A DNA stretch of 43,145 bases from CAZYTX01 sp964650485 (lineage in GTDB: Bacteria; RBG-13-61-14; DATKZS01). The stretch lies in contig CAZYTX010000029.1 in NCBI GenBank assembly GCA_964650485.1, forward strand, positions 1 to 43,145, given 5' to 3'. Positions within the stretch are counted from its first letter, which is position 1. Each line of letters begins with the position of its first letter. Shown here in pieces: positions 29,544 to 37,357 of the stretch. The translations under genes and the position numbers were made by a program. Below the pieces are notes generated by a model. That model had not been told where the DNA came from and did no database searches. It worked only from the letters and a program-made list of their open reading frames with translations.

Positions 29544-31441
29544 CACTCTTCCTCGGAGGGCTTGCCCGACTCGCGGAGCCTGCGCTCGAGCAGGGCCTTC
29601 TCCATGGCCAGGCCGGCCTGGGAGAGGAATATCTCCAGGCTCTCCGTGTCCCCGATCTCCTTGTCCTCGGGCACGTTGTCGCCGTAGAGGATGGCCGGTA
29701 TCTTGCCGCCGGCGATAATAGGGGCCACGAACACCTCCCTGGGCACTTCGCCTCCAAGGTGCCTTACCAGGTACTCGTTCCACTGGTTCATCTTCAGGGA
29801 CTTCTTTACCGGAAGCCTCTTCTGCACGGCCTCCCTGAAAATGGAGGGCGCGTCCAGTGGTATCCTTATCTGCCGCACGTGCTTCTGCGGGTCCGCGCCG
29901 TCAATCTGTATGCCGAACTGTCCCAGGCCGGCGAGCTGCTTCTTGGCCACCAGGAATATCACCGCCCTGTTCATGAGCTCCGCGGCGAACCGGAGTATCA
30001 TGAGGGTGATCTGCCCGTTGGACCCGGGGTCGTTGAGCTCGTTTATCATGGCCCGGAGCATGTGCAGTCCCCGGCTGGGCACCACTTCCTCTTCCTCGCT
30101 CGGGGGCACCACCTCTTCCCCGAACTCCTTCCTCAGCTCCTCGCCAAGGTTTATAAGACCTTCGGCCTCGGGCTTTGCCGAGGGAGGCGCTTTCCCCTCG
30201 GACTCCAGCCCGGAGATCAAAACCTGCACGAAGTTTACGAGCTCGGGAGAGCCGAAGTCCGGGTCGAGCTGGCTCTGCTTGGGCTTCATGAAGAAGAAGC
30301 GGGCCCCCAGTTCCTCGGCCTTCTTCCTTGCCTGCTGGTTCTCGTAGTCGCTGACCACGTACACCGAGAGCCCGGCAAGCATGTTGCGCGACCTCTCCAG
30401 CACCTCCAGGCCGCCCAGGGTGGAATCGCCTTTGGAATCGGGCATGATCAGGTCCGCGACCACCGCGAGCGGATGGTCGCCCGAGTCGGCCATTCCCTGC
30501 AAAGCGGCGAGGGCGGCGCCGGCGTCGGTGAATGCATCCACGTTGTATCCCTGTTTTATGATGTGATGACAAACAGAGTCGAGCGTGAGCTTGTCGTCGT
30601 CCACCACCACCACTTTCGGGCCGGTGGCGGCCGGCTCCGGCCGGGGCGGAGCTTCTTCTCGTGCGCCTGTTTCAGGGGCCTCTGCCGTTCTCTCCGGCCC
30701 CGGGGCCTCCTCGGGCGCCTGCCCGGGCCGGTCCCGCTTTCCCTCGTAGAACTCCAGGGCCTCGGCCACCGAGCCGAAGTCGGTCTCGGAGTCCGGTGCG
30801 GCCGATTCGCTCTGCTGAAGGGACTCTTCAGCCGGCTGCAAAGCTGCATGAGCCACCCCGGGCTGCTCGGGGGACGCGGCTTGTTCGGCAGCCCCGCGTG
30901 GCGGCCCCACCGGGGCCTCTCCCCCCCTGCGCCGCTCGTCCTGGAGCCTGGTTCCTTCCATGGCCAGGTACTGGGGGCTGATACCCGTCTCCAGCACCAG
31001 GGCGTGATCTGGCGGCTGCAGCGCGGATAGCTCTCCGTCCACGTCTTGAAGATCGAAGCTGAAGGTGCCTTCAGGCCATGAGAAGAACATGAAGACCGTG
31101 GACTCGATGGCCCGCTGGATCACTGACTCTATCTTGTCGCGTGGAATGTTGTAATGCTGCTCCAGCTTCTCCTTTACTGACTCCGCGTCCGGCAGGGGCG
31201 TGGTCATCTGCTCGACCTCTGCCGTCCGGGTGGGGGAAAGGACTCCGTCATTTGCCAGGAATGATGCGATGGACCTCTGCTCGTCCGTAGACACTGCGCA
31301 CACCACCTGGCCGTCCCTGAATATAATCTTGCCCTTGGCCTCGGGCCAGCTCAGGTTCAGCACACCCGACTTGCGCGAGAGGCTCACTATCTGGAGGATG
31401 TCCCCCAGGCCGAGGTCTTCAAGACTGCCGACAAGGCTCAT
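29543..31441 (-). CDS. DUF4388-REC-GAF-like regulator, first gene of che operon
   Basis: 632 residues. Residues 1-155 are a DUF4388/PatA-N-type domain (LVGSLEDLGLGDILQIVSLSRKSGVL), common in gliding and deltaproteobacterial regulators. A Glu/Ala/Pro-rich linker follows. REC spans about 275-405 (VVVVDDDKLTLDSV, phospho-Asp D330 in VVADLIMPDSKG) with an insertion after the Asp. A GAF-like domain spans about 455-620 (MILRFAAELMNRAVIFLVAKKQL, FVAPIIAGGKIPAILYGDN). No ribosome binding site is visible before the ATG at 31441. As the first gene it could be an output or feedback component of the pathway. No DNA-binding domain is evident. Confidence 0.92.
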   Translation of the reverse strand: MSLVGSLEDLGLGDILQIVSLSRKSGVLNLSWPEAKGKIIFRDGQVVCAVSTDEQRSIASFLANDGVLSPTRTAEVEQMTTPLPDAESVKEKLEQHYNIPRDKIESVIQRAIESTVFMFFSWPEGTFSFDLQDVDGELSALQPPDHALVLETGISPQYLAMEGTRLQDERRRGGEAPVGPPRGAAEQAASPEQPGVAHAALQPAEESLQQSESAAPDSETDFGSVAEALEFYEGKRDRPGQAPEEAPGPERTAEAPETGAREEAPPRPEPAATGPKVVVVDDDKLTLDSVCHHIIKQGYNVDAFTDAGAALAALQGMADSGDHPLAVVADLIMPDSKGDSTLGGLEVLERSRNMLAGLSVYVVSDYENQQARKKAEELGARFFFMKPKQSQLDPDFGSPELVNFVQVLISGLESEGKAPPSAKPEAEGLINLGEELRKEFGEEVVPPSEEEEVVPSRGLHMLRAMINELNDPGSNGQITLMILRFAAELMNRAVIFLVAKKQLAGLGQFGIQIDGADPQKHVRQIRIPLDAPSIFREAVQKRLPVKKSLKMNQWNEYLVRHLGGEVPREVFVAPIIAGGKIPAILYGDNVPEDKEIGDTESLEIFLSQAGLAMEKALLERRLRESGKPSEEE

Positions 31442-31646
31442 GACAAATTAATTGCGGAATAAAAATAATAATGACTGACCCGCACCTCTAGCTCACACCC
31501 GCGGCGCTCATTCCGCGGGCCGCATTCTTTATATTAAATTACCACACGGCAATTGAATTGTAAACTTGCTCGTTCTTGCTTTTGACACGGAAACGGGGTC
31601 GCTGAAAGGGAGTGAGGATTGTTTTGCCTGTATTGCCTTGCAGGTG
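31442..31646. other. Leader/intergenic region between vapC and the che operon
   Basis: No gene is seen. CCCGCGG (31498-31504) and CCGCGGG (31513-31519) form a 7-bp hairpin with an 8-nt loop, which would lie in the leader of the che operon. The DNA to its right is AT-rich and could hold the promoter, but I find no convincing -35/-10 pair. Confidence 0.4.
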
Positions 31647-32045
31647 TTAAACCTCCAACACCTTCAGCCCGGTGCAGGCCCCGATTCGCTCGAATTCGCC
31701 GTCCTTGTGGAGAAGGACCAGGCCGTTTTCAATGCATACGGCTGCGATGATACAGTCAACCGTCTTTCGGACGGTCTTGCCCTTTTTCCTGCAATCTCTG
31801 TAGATCCGGGCTGCGGCGATGTAGGTCTCGATGCCTTTTGCCCCGTATACGGGATACTCAAGCAGATAGTCCCTTGCCCTTCTGAAATAACCTTCATCAT
31901 TGATGCCCTGAAGGATTTCCGTTAGGATCAAATCTGTAATCGAGATGTCTTCCCCCTCTTCGATGAGCCTGTGCAGGGTCCGGCGTTCGGCCGAGTTCGC
32001 GCCCCTCAGGAAATCCACCCACACGCTCGTGTCAACGACGATCAT
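31647..32045 (-). CDS. vapC: VapC-type PIN-domain ribonuclease toxin
   Basis: 132 residues, full-length PIN domain. The four acidic residues of the metal site are visible: D5 (VVDTSVWVDFL), E43 (LILTEILQG), D97 (KTVDCIIAAVC) and D115 (LLHKDGEF). VapC toxins cleave tRNA or rRNA and are neutralised by VapB. It overlaps vapB by 4 bp (ATGA), so toxin translation depends on antitoxin translation. It is unrelated to the truncated PIN fragment near tRNA-Val beyond sharing the fold. Confidence 0.95.
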   Translation of the reverse strand: MIVVDTSVWVDFLRGANSAERRTLHRLIEEGEDISITDLILTEILQGINDEGYFRRARDYLLEYPVYGAKGIETYIAAARIYRDCRKKGKTVRKTVDCIIAAVCIENGLVLLHKDGEFERIGACTGLKVLEV

Positions 32046-32242
32046 ACCCTGCTCTTCCTGGTCTTATTCAAGTCTCCCGTCCATTTCACCCTTCCCTCGA
32101 GCTCGAGCATGCCTTTCCGTTTTCTCCTGCTTACAAGCTCCTTGAGGGCGTAATTCACGAGTTCCTTCTTGGTCTTCTTGTCTGTGAGCTTCATGGCCTC
32201 TTCCACCAGCTTCTCGTCAAGCTCAATGTTTGTCCTTTGCAT
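32042..32242 (-). CDS. vapB: VapB-type antitoxin
   Basis: 66 residues from the ATG at 32242, chosen because AAGGAG lies 8 nt upstream; a longer reading to 32272 would run into the operator. The N-terminus MQRTNIELDEKLVEEAMKLT is a ribbon-helix-helix DNA-binding domain of the short VapB class. The basic C-terminal tail (SRRKRKGMLELEGRVKWTG) would bind VapC. It probably autoregulates through the palindrome just upstream. Confidence 0.93.
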   Translation of the reverse strand: MQRTNIELDEKLVEEAMKLTDKKTKKELVNYALKELVSRRKRKGMLELEGRVKWTGDLNKTRKSRV

Positions 32243-32263
32243 AGTACAGGCTCCTTTAAATGC

Positions 32264-32301
32264 TATACACAAATTTTAGCGGTTTTTTGTGTATAAAGCA
32301 A
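32264..32301 (-). promoter_or_regulatory. vapBC promoter with bracketing operator palindrome
   Basis: TATACACAAA (32264-32273) and TTTGTGTATA (32286-32295) form a perfect 10-bp inverted repeat with a 12-nt spacer. On the minus strand, -35 TTGCTT (32296-32301) and -10 TAAAAT (32273-32278) are 17 bp apart. The arms therefore flank the -10 box. This is a textbook layout for repression by a ribbon-helix-helix VapB or VapBC complex. Confidence 0.75.
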
Positions 32302-32351
32302 GGGGGCTTTTAAACTCTTTGTTTTTTATAATAGCTGGCCGGACGGAACTC

Positions 32352-32379
32352 TTGCCACTGATGAATATCATCGTATAGA
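32352..32379 (+). promoter_or_regulatory. Promoter of the HD-domain gene
   Basis: -35 TTGCCA (32352-32357), 16-bp spacer, -10 TATAGA (32374-32379), 23 bp upstream of the ATG at 32403. Confidence 0.5.
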
Positions 32380-32402
32380 ATGGACGCTGTAAAGAGGAGG
32401 GA

Positions 32403-32951
32403 ATGATGGACAGGGACCGTGCCCTCGAGCTCATGGAGTCGAATTTAAAGGACAAGAACCTTAGGAAGCACGTGCTGGCCGTGGCCGCTCTCATGCGTGC
32501 CCTTGCCCGCCGCTTTGGCGAGGACGAGGACGAGTGGGAGCTTGCCGGGCTGCTGCACGACCTTGACTACGAGGAGACCAAGGACGACCCCGGGCGCCAC
32601 GCCCTCCTGGCCGCTGAGTGGCTGACTGACATGGACGTTTCCGGGGACGTGGTGCACGCGGTCAAGGCGCATGCGGACAAGGCCCCCCGGGAGTCCCTCA
32701 TGGACAAGGCTATTTACTGCGCGGACCCGGTGACGGGTTTCCTGGTGGCCTGCGCGCTCATCCGTCCGGAGAATTCGCTTGCGCCGGTTGACGTTGAGTT
32801 CGCATTGAAGCGGATGAAGGAGAAGAGGTTTGCCGCGGGCGCCGACCGGGACCGCATCCGGGCCTGCGAGGACATGGGTCTTTCCCTGGAGCAGTTTTTG
32901 GAGATTTCCATAAACGCCATGAAGGGCATCAGGGATGAGCTGGGTTTATAA
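32403..32951 (+). CDS. HD-domain phosphohydrolase
   Basis: 182 residues. The HD superfamily metal ligands are visible: H23 (RKHVLAVAALM), H52-D53 (GLLHDLDYE), H66, H85/H90 (VVHAVKAHAD) and D108 (YCADPVTGF). The domain occupies the N-terminal 115 residues, in the order seen in small HDIG/'HDOD-like' hydrolases found near tRNA- and nucleotide-related genes. The substrate is unknown. AGAGGAGG precedes the tandem ATG ATG at 32403/32406; either could be used. The gene is followed 47 bp later by the restriction-modification pair with its own promoter. Confidence 0.9.
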   Translation: MMDRDRALELMESNLKDKNLRKHVLAVAALMRALARRFGEDEDEWELAGLLHDLDYEETKDDPGRHALLAAEWLTDMDVSGDVVHAVKAHADKAPRESLMDKAIYCADPVTGFLVACALIRPENSLAPVDVEFALKRMKEKRFAAGADRDRIRACEDMGLSLEQFLEISINAMKGIRDELGL

Positions 32952-32981
32952 TTGCAATAATCGGCGCCCATGTTGTATTAT
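32952..32981 (+). promoter_or_regulatory. Promoter of the restriction-modification operon
   Basis: -35 TTGCAA (32952-32957), 18-bp spacer, -10 TATTAT (32976-32981), 17 bp before the methyltransferase ATG at 32999. The -35 starts right after the HD-gene stop codon. Confidence 0.5.
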
Positions 32982-32998
32982 TTACTTGTGGAAAACTG

Positions 32999-34360
32999 AT
33001 GACCCATATTACGAAAAAAGCTCAATCCCATTCCTCTACCAGAGCAGCTAGCACAAAGCCTTCCTTTTCCACTGACCAGAACAGGATCGAAAACAGGCTC
33101 AAAGATGAAGACCTGTCAGCTCACGGGTGGTATCGCTTTATCCTTTCTTTTCCTCCCCACCTGGTCCGTAAATACCTGGAGAAATTTCAAGCTCTTGACA
33201 GCCAGGTTGTATTAGACCCCTTCTGTGGAACCGGCACTACTATAGTGGAGTGCAAGAAGCAGAGTGTCTCCAGCATAGGTATTGAAGCATTGCCTATGGC
33301 ACATTTCGCTTCCAAAGTAAAGACCGATTGGTCGCCTGATCCAGCCGGCCTTATGGAACACGCCCGATCGGTGGCAGAAGAAGCTCTGGCTAGATTTGAG
33401 ATGGAGGGTGTTGAGGACATCCCCTTCTTCTCTGGTCGGGGTGAGGCGAAAAAACTCAGGGCTCTTACAAGGGAAGAAAATTCACTGCTTTTGAAGAGAT
33501 CAATCAGCCCGCTCCCTCTACATAAGACCCTGGCGCTGATGGACCTTTTAAATGAAAGACGAGACTCAAGATATTACCAGCACGAAAGACTGGCCCTGGC
33601 TAAGGCGCTTGTTGATGATATCAGCAACCTCAAGTTCGGCCCTGAAATAGGAGTCGGAAGATTCAAGGAGGACGCTCCCGTGATCGCCCCTTGGCTCTCG
33701 CAGGTGCGGGCCATTTCAGATGATCTCATTCTGCTAAGGCAGCTAAAAGAAGCAAAGGCCCGGGTGCTTTGGTATGACTCGCGCCGAGTGTCGGAGGTGA
33801 TAAAGCCGAACTCCGTGGATGTGGTTATCACCTCACCGCCGTATCCGAACGAGAAGGACTACACCCGGACAACCAGACTGGAGACCGTGCTCCTGGGGTT
33901 CTTAAGCAATAAAGAGGACCTCAGGAATCTGAAAAAGACGCTGCTCAGATCAAACACCAGGGGCGTGTACAAGGCGGACAATGATGATTTATGGGTGGAA
34001 AGCAACAAGAGGGTTAATAAGCTCTCCCGGTTGATTGAAAATCGTCGCCTTGATTTGGGCAAGACCTCCGGGTTTGAACGCCTTTATCCTCGGGTTACCA
34101 AGTTGTATTTCGGCGGGATGGCGCGCCATCTTGACGCTATGAAAAGGGGGCTCCGTCCGGGAGCTTATCTTGCTTACGTGGTTGGAGACCTGGCATCCTA
34201 TCTTCGGGTCATGATTCGCACCGGACAACTGCTGGCGGAGATTGCCGAGACACTGGGATACGAAGTCGTTGACATCGAACTCTTTCGAACGCGGCTGGCA
34301 ACCACAACAAAAGAGCAACTCCGGGAAGAAGTCGTTATTTTGCGCTGGCCGGGCGAGTGA
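32999..34360 (+). CDS. Type II DNA methyltransferase (amino-methylating class)
   Basis: 453 residues. SAM-binding motif I is DPFCGTGTT (73-81), and the catalytic motif IV SPPY (279-282, in ITSPPYPNEKDYTR) comes later, the N4-cytosine/N6-adenine class pattern. The opening HGWYRFILSFPPHLVRKYL is shared by a family of type II methyltransferases. A helical region between motifs probably holds the target-recognition domain. AYVVGDL near the C-terminus matches a conserved core strand. The gene is visibly more AT-rich than its neighbours and immediately precedes a likely endonuclease, so a laterally acquired restriction-modification unit is likely. The recognition sequence cannot be told from sequence alone. 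Confidence 0.92.
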   Translation: MTHITKKAQSHSSTRAASTKPSFSTDQNRIENRLKDEDLSAHGWYRFILSFPPHLVRKYLEKFQALDSQVVLDPFCGTGTTIVECKKQSVSSIGIEALPMAHFASKVKTDWSPDPAGLMEHARSVAEEALARFEMEGVEDIPFFSGRGEAKKLRALTREENSLLLKRSISPLPLHKTLALMDLLNERRDSRYYQHERLALAKALVDDISNLKFGPEIGVGRFKEDAPVIAPWLSQVRAISDDLILLRQLKEAKARVLWYDSRRVSEVIKPNSVDVVITSPPYPNEKDYTRTTRLETVLLGFLSNKEDLRNLKKTLLRSNTRGVYKADNDDLWVESNKRVNKLSRLIENRRLDLGKTSGFERLYPRVTKLYFGGMARHLDAMKRGLRPGAYLAYVVGDLASYLRVMIRTGQLLAEIAETLGYEVVDIELFRTRLATTTKEQLREEVVILRWPGE

Positions 34361-34387
34361 TTTAAAGAAGATCAGGGAAAGCGGACC

Positions 34388-35200
34388 ATGGGCAATGGAA
34401 CTCGATACCAGGAGATCATTAAACAAATATTCCTCTCAAAGCACAAGACCGGTAATAGCGAAGTGTTGTTCACGAGAGCTGATATTGAGAAAGCGGCGAA
34501 TGAACTCGGGATAAAACTCCCCAAGAACTTGGGTGACTTGATATATAGCTTCCGTTACCGCACTCCACTGCCGGAAGAGATACAGAAAAGAGCTCCCAGG
34601 GGCAAGGAGTGGATCATACGGCCTGCTGGGCGCGGCAAATATCGTTTCGTGGCCGCCAAGCTGGCCAGGATCGAGCCTTCTAAATTATTGGCAGAGACCA
34701 AAATACCGGACTCAACCCCCGGTGTAATTTCCATGTACGCGCTGAGCGATGAACAGGCACTCCTGGCAATAATACGCTACAACAGACTGATAGATATATT
34801 CACCCGAGTGGCCTGCTACTCCCTGCAAAGCCATCTTCGGACCACCGTACGCATGATAGGCCAGGTGGAGACGGATGAAATCTATATCGGGGTAGATAGG
34901 GGAGGAGCGCATTATGTCTTTCCCGGCCAGGCCAAGGGCGAAGAAGACAGCCTCAATGTCGTTCAGATCGAACAGGATATAGCAATGTGTAAACAGAAGC
35001 TTCCTGCGCTTATATGTAGGCCTGTAGCAGCGCAGTTCTTATCATATGATCTGATCGTCATGTCCGAGCTCGAAGAGAGAAAGGCAAATGTCGCCGTTCT
35101 TTCCGAAAAACATTACAGGCTAGTCCCTCCAGATGAAATAGAGCCTGGAGATGTCGAGGCGTATAAAGCCAGGAGCTTGCAAACTGCTGACAACGGATGA
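34388..35200 (+). CDS. Probable type II restriction endonuclease, PD-(D/E)XK-like
   Basis: 270 residues, 27 bp after the methyltransferase. The segment VETDEIYIGVDRGGAHYVF followed by PGQAKGEEDSL fits a PD-(D/E)XK nuclease core, with acidic residues E161-D170 on one strand and Q181-x-K183 on the next. The catalytic acid of the ExK pair would be Gln, as in several restriction enzymes. The N-terminal 100 residues are basic and helical with an HTH-like appearance (FTRADIEKAANELGIKLP). LQSHLRTTVRMIGQVETDE is a motif I associate with unnamed partner proteins of such methyltransferases. The nuclease role is inferred from context and motif. Confidence 0.75.
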   Translation: MGNGTRYQEIIKQIFLSKHKTGNSEVLFTRADIEKAANELGIKLPKNLGDLIYSFRYRTPLPEEIQKRAPRGKEWIIRPAGRGKYRFVAAKLARIEPSKLLAETKIPDSTPGVISMYALSDEQALLAIIRYNRLIDIFTRVACYSLQSHLRTTVRMIGQVETDEIYIGVDRGGAHYVFPGQAKGEEDSLNVVQIEQDIAMCKQKLPALICRPVAAQFLSYDLIVMSELEERKANVAVLSEKHYRLVPPDEIEPGDVEAYKARSLQTADNG

Positions 35201-35230
35201 TCCCGGCCCGGCCCGACAAGGCATGGAGTA

Positions 35231-36376
35231 ATGGTTGACAAAGACCCGCCTGACGACGAGGTGCTCTCCCTGGACGAGGTGAAGAAGGAGGAAGAGCTCG
35301 TGACCCTCGCCCTGTCCGCGGCGGAGTGGGAGCTCATCATAGCCCTTGCCGAGCTCGGGGGCCAGGCCGCGGAGAAGGACCTGCGGCGCGCGACCGGCAT
35401 GGAGGGCCGGGCGGCAAGAGAGGTGCTGGCCTCGCTTTCGGAGCGGGGCATAGTGCGCACCGGGGCCCGGGCAGAGCCTTCCCCGGCCGCGAGCACCGCC
35501 CCCGAGGCCGAGGTCTCCCAGTACCTGGAGTACCTTCGCGACTTGAACCATTACCAGGTGCTGCAGCTCGACCCCGACTGCGACCAGGCCGAGGTGCGAA
35601 GCTCATACTACCGGCTCATGCGCCACTACCATCCGGACAGGTTCATGAGCGAGACCAGCCCCTCCACCAGGGAGCAGTTGAAAGAAATCTTCAGGATACT
35701 CACCCGGGCCTACGAGACCCTGTCCGATACGCAATCCCGCCGTGAGTACGACCTCATCATCCCCGAGTTCAGCGGGGCCCTGGACAAAGAGGACGAGCTG
35801 GCCTTCGAGTCCCTGTGGTCCGGGGACGCGGGCCCGGGCCCGCTCCCGGACGCCAACCCCGAGCTGGCCAAAAGTTTTTACGAGAGCGCTCTGGAGGAAT
35901 TCCAAAACCAGAGGTACGAGGCTGCGGAGCTGAATTTCAAGCTGGCCGCGGCACTTGACCCCGGCTCTGACGATTTCCAGGCCGGGCTATTAAAGGCCAG
36001 AAGGATAGTGGGCAAGAGAAAGGCCCGGGACATGGCTGTGAAGGCCTGGCATCAGGAGGCTGGAAAGAGGTTCCAGCAGGCCATACGCTCTCTTGGCAGG
36101 GCGGTGGAGCTTGACCCCGAGGAACCCTCATATCGGTTCGACCTGGCCAGGTTGATCGAGGCCCGGGGCAGGGACCTGGACTCGGCCAGGATGCACATAC
36201 TTTTGGCCCTGGACAGGAGCCCGGGAAAAGTGGACTACCTTATGCTGTTCGGAAAGATACAGGAGAGGCTGGGCGAGTACGAGGACGCGCGCCGCACCTG
36301 TAAAAAGGTCCTCAGCCTGGACCCGGACAACCGGGAAGCCAAAGTCAGGCTGAAGAGACTGGAAAAGGGGGGATGA
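35231..36376 (+). CDS. Winged-helix-like J-domain TPR protein
   Basis: 381 residues, soluble. Residues about 28-80 resemble a winged-helix fold (LSAAEWELIIALAELGGQAA). Residues 105-178 are a J domain with intact HPD (134-136, RHYHPDRFMSE), which would stimulate an Hsp70 ATPase. Residues about 205-380 contain three to four TPR-like repeats (FYESALEEFQNQRYEAAELNFKL, IRSLGRAVELDPEEPSYRF). DUF4388/J-domain/TPR proteins are frequent in deltaproteobacteria-like genomes. The stop overlaps the fmt start (ATGA). GGAG lies just 4 nt before the ATG at 35231. Confidence 0.9.
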   Translation: MVDKDPPDDEVLSLDEVKKEEELVTLALSAAEWELIIALAELGGQAAEKDLRRATGMEGRAAREVLASLSERGIVRTGARAEPSPAASTAPEAEVSQYLEYLRDLNHYQVLQLDPDCDQAEVRSSYYRLMRHYHPDRFMSETSPSTREQLKEIFRILTRAYETLSDTQSRREYDLIIPEFSGALDKEDELAFESLWSGDAGPGPLPDANPELAKSFYESALEEFQNQRYEAAELNFKLAAALDPGSDDFQAGLLKARRIVGKRKARDMAVKAWHQEAGKRFQQAIRSLGRAVELDPEEPSYRFDLARLIEARGRDLDSARMHILLALDRSPGKVDYLMLFGKIQERLGEYEDARRTCKKVLSLDPDNREAKVRLKRLEKGG

Positions 36377-37311
36377 TGGACCTCTTGTTCATGGGCACTC
36401 CCGGTTTCGCTGTTCCCTCGCTGGAGGCTCTCTTTCGCGCCGGGCACCATATCCTGCTGGTGGTGACCCAGCCGGACAGGAGCAAAGGAAGGAGCCGGAA
36501 GCCCACGCCCCCTCCTGTAAAGGAGGCGGCCCTGGAGCTGGGCCTTCACCTGATCCAGCCGCAAAAGCCCTCTGCAAAAGAGGTTATGGAAGCACTCGGG
36601 GGGGAAAGGCCCGGGGCGGTGGCGGTGGTGGCCTACGGCGCCATACTGAAAAAGGATATGCTGGAGCTCCCCAGAATGGGGTGCATTAACGCCCACGCCT
36701 CGCTGCTGCCCAGGTACAGGGGAGCGGCGCCCATACAGTGGGCCATAGCCTGCGGGGAAGAGGTCACCGGAGTGACCACCATGTTAATGGACCAGGGCAT
36801 GGACACCGGTGACATATTGATGCAGCGAGAGGTCAGGATAAATGAGGATGACACGGGCGGGTCATTAAGCCACAAGCTGGCCCCAATGGCCGCGGACCTG
36901 TTGGTCGAGACCGTCGGGGGCCTGGAGCAAGGCCGGTTAAAGCCAGTGGCCCAGGACCACGACCGTGCCACTTGCGCGCCCATGCTGGAAAAGCAGCACG
37001 CAAGGATTGACTGGACCATGAGAGCGACTGACATAGAGCGGCGGGTGCGGGCGTTCGATCCCTGGCCGGGGACCTTCACCGAGTGGAGGGGGAAGAAGCT
37101 CAAGGTGACAAAGGCCATGCCGGGGCCGGGTGAAGAGGGGCGGCCCGGCGAGGTGCTCTCCTGCGGCAAAGAGGGCATACTTGTAGCATGCGGCGAGGAG
37201 GCCCTTTTGGTAACGCAGTTGCAACCAGAGGGCAAAAGGAGGATGAGCGCCTCGGAATTCCTGGCAGGGCATGAGCTTTCACCGGGAGAGGCGCTGGGAG
37301 GAAACAGGTAG
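36373..37311 (+). CDS. fmt: Methionyl-tRNA formyltransferase
   Basis: 312 residues, full length. It formylates Met-tRNAfMet with 10-formyl-THF. The N-terminal formyltransferase domain has MGTPGFAVPSLEAL, the catalytic Asn/His in INAHASLLPRYRGAAP and the catalytic Asp in QGMDTGDIL. The C-terminal OB-like domain starts at about 208 and includes RRVRAFDPWPGTFTEW. It is coupled to the J-domain gene by a 4-bp overlap, with GGGGGG before tandem ATG ATG at 36373/36376. No def gene is adjacent, unlike the common def-fmt arrangement. Confidence 0.97.
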   Translation: MMDLLFMGTPGFAVPSLEALFRAGHHILLVVTQPDRSKGRSRKPTPPPVKEAALELGLHLIQPQKPSAKEVMEALGGERPGAVAVVAYGAILKKDMLELPRMGCINAHASLLPRYRGAAPIQWAIACGEEVTGVTTMLMDQGMDTGDILMQREVRINEDDTGGSLSHKLAPMAADLLVETVGGLEQGRLKPVAQDHDRATCAPMLEKQHARIDWTMRATDIERRVRAFDPWPGTFTEWRGKKLKVTKAMPGPGEEGRPGEVLSCGKEGILVACGEEALLVTQLQPEGKRRMSASEFLAGHELSPGEALGGNR

Positions 37312-37324
37312 CATACAGTCTTCA

Positions 37325-37352
37325 GTTAACGGATAACTTGCCACTGATAACT
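37325..37352 (+). repeat. Degenerate 7-bp-period repeat between convergent genes
   Basis: Four 7-bp units, GTTAACG, GATAACT, TGCCACT, GATAACT, lie in the 46-bp gap between fmt and mglA. This is a different unit from TCANNNC but has the same period. Confidence 0.45.
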
Positions 37353-37357
37353 ATTCT

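Noticed and set aside
29544..29783. N-terminal extension of the second-gene REC to 29783
   Set aside because: The extra residues are a frame-shadow of the DUF4388-REC gene. The REC domain starts exactly at ATG 29543.
32351..37346. Shared 12-mer CTTGCCACTGAT at 32351 and at 37337
   Set aside because: Many 12-base matches are expected by chance in 43 kb, and the first overlaps a -35 box, so I do not treat it as a repeat family.
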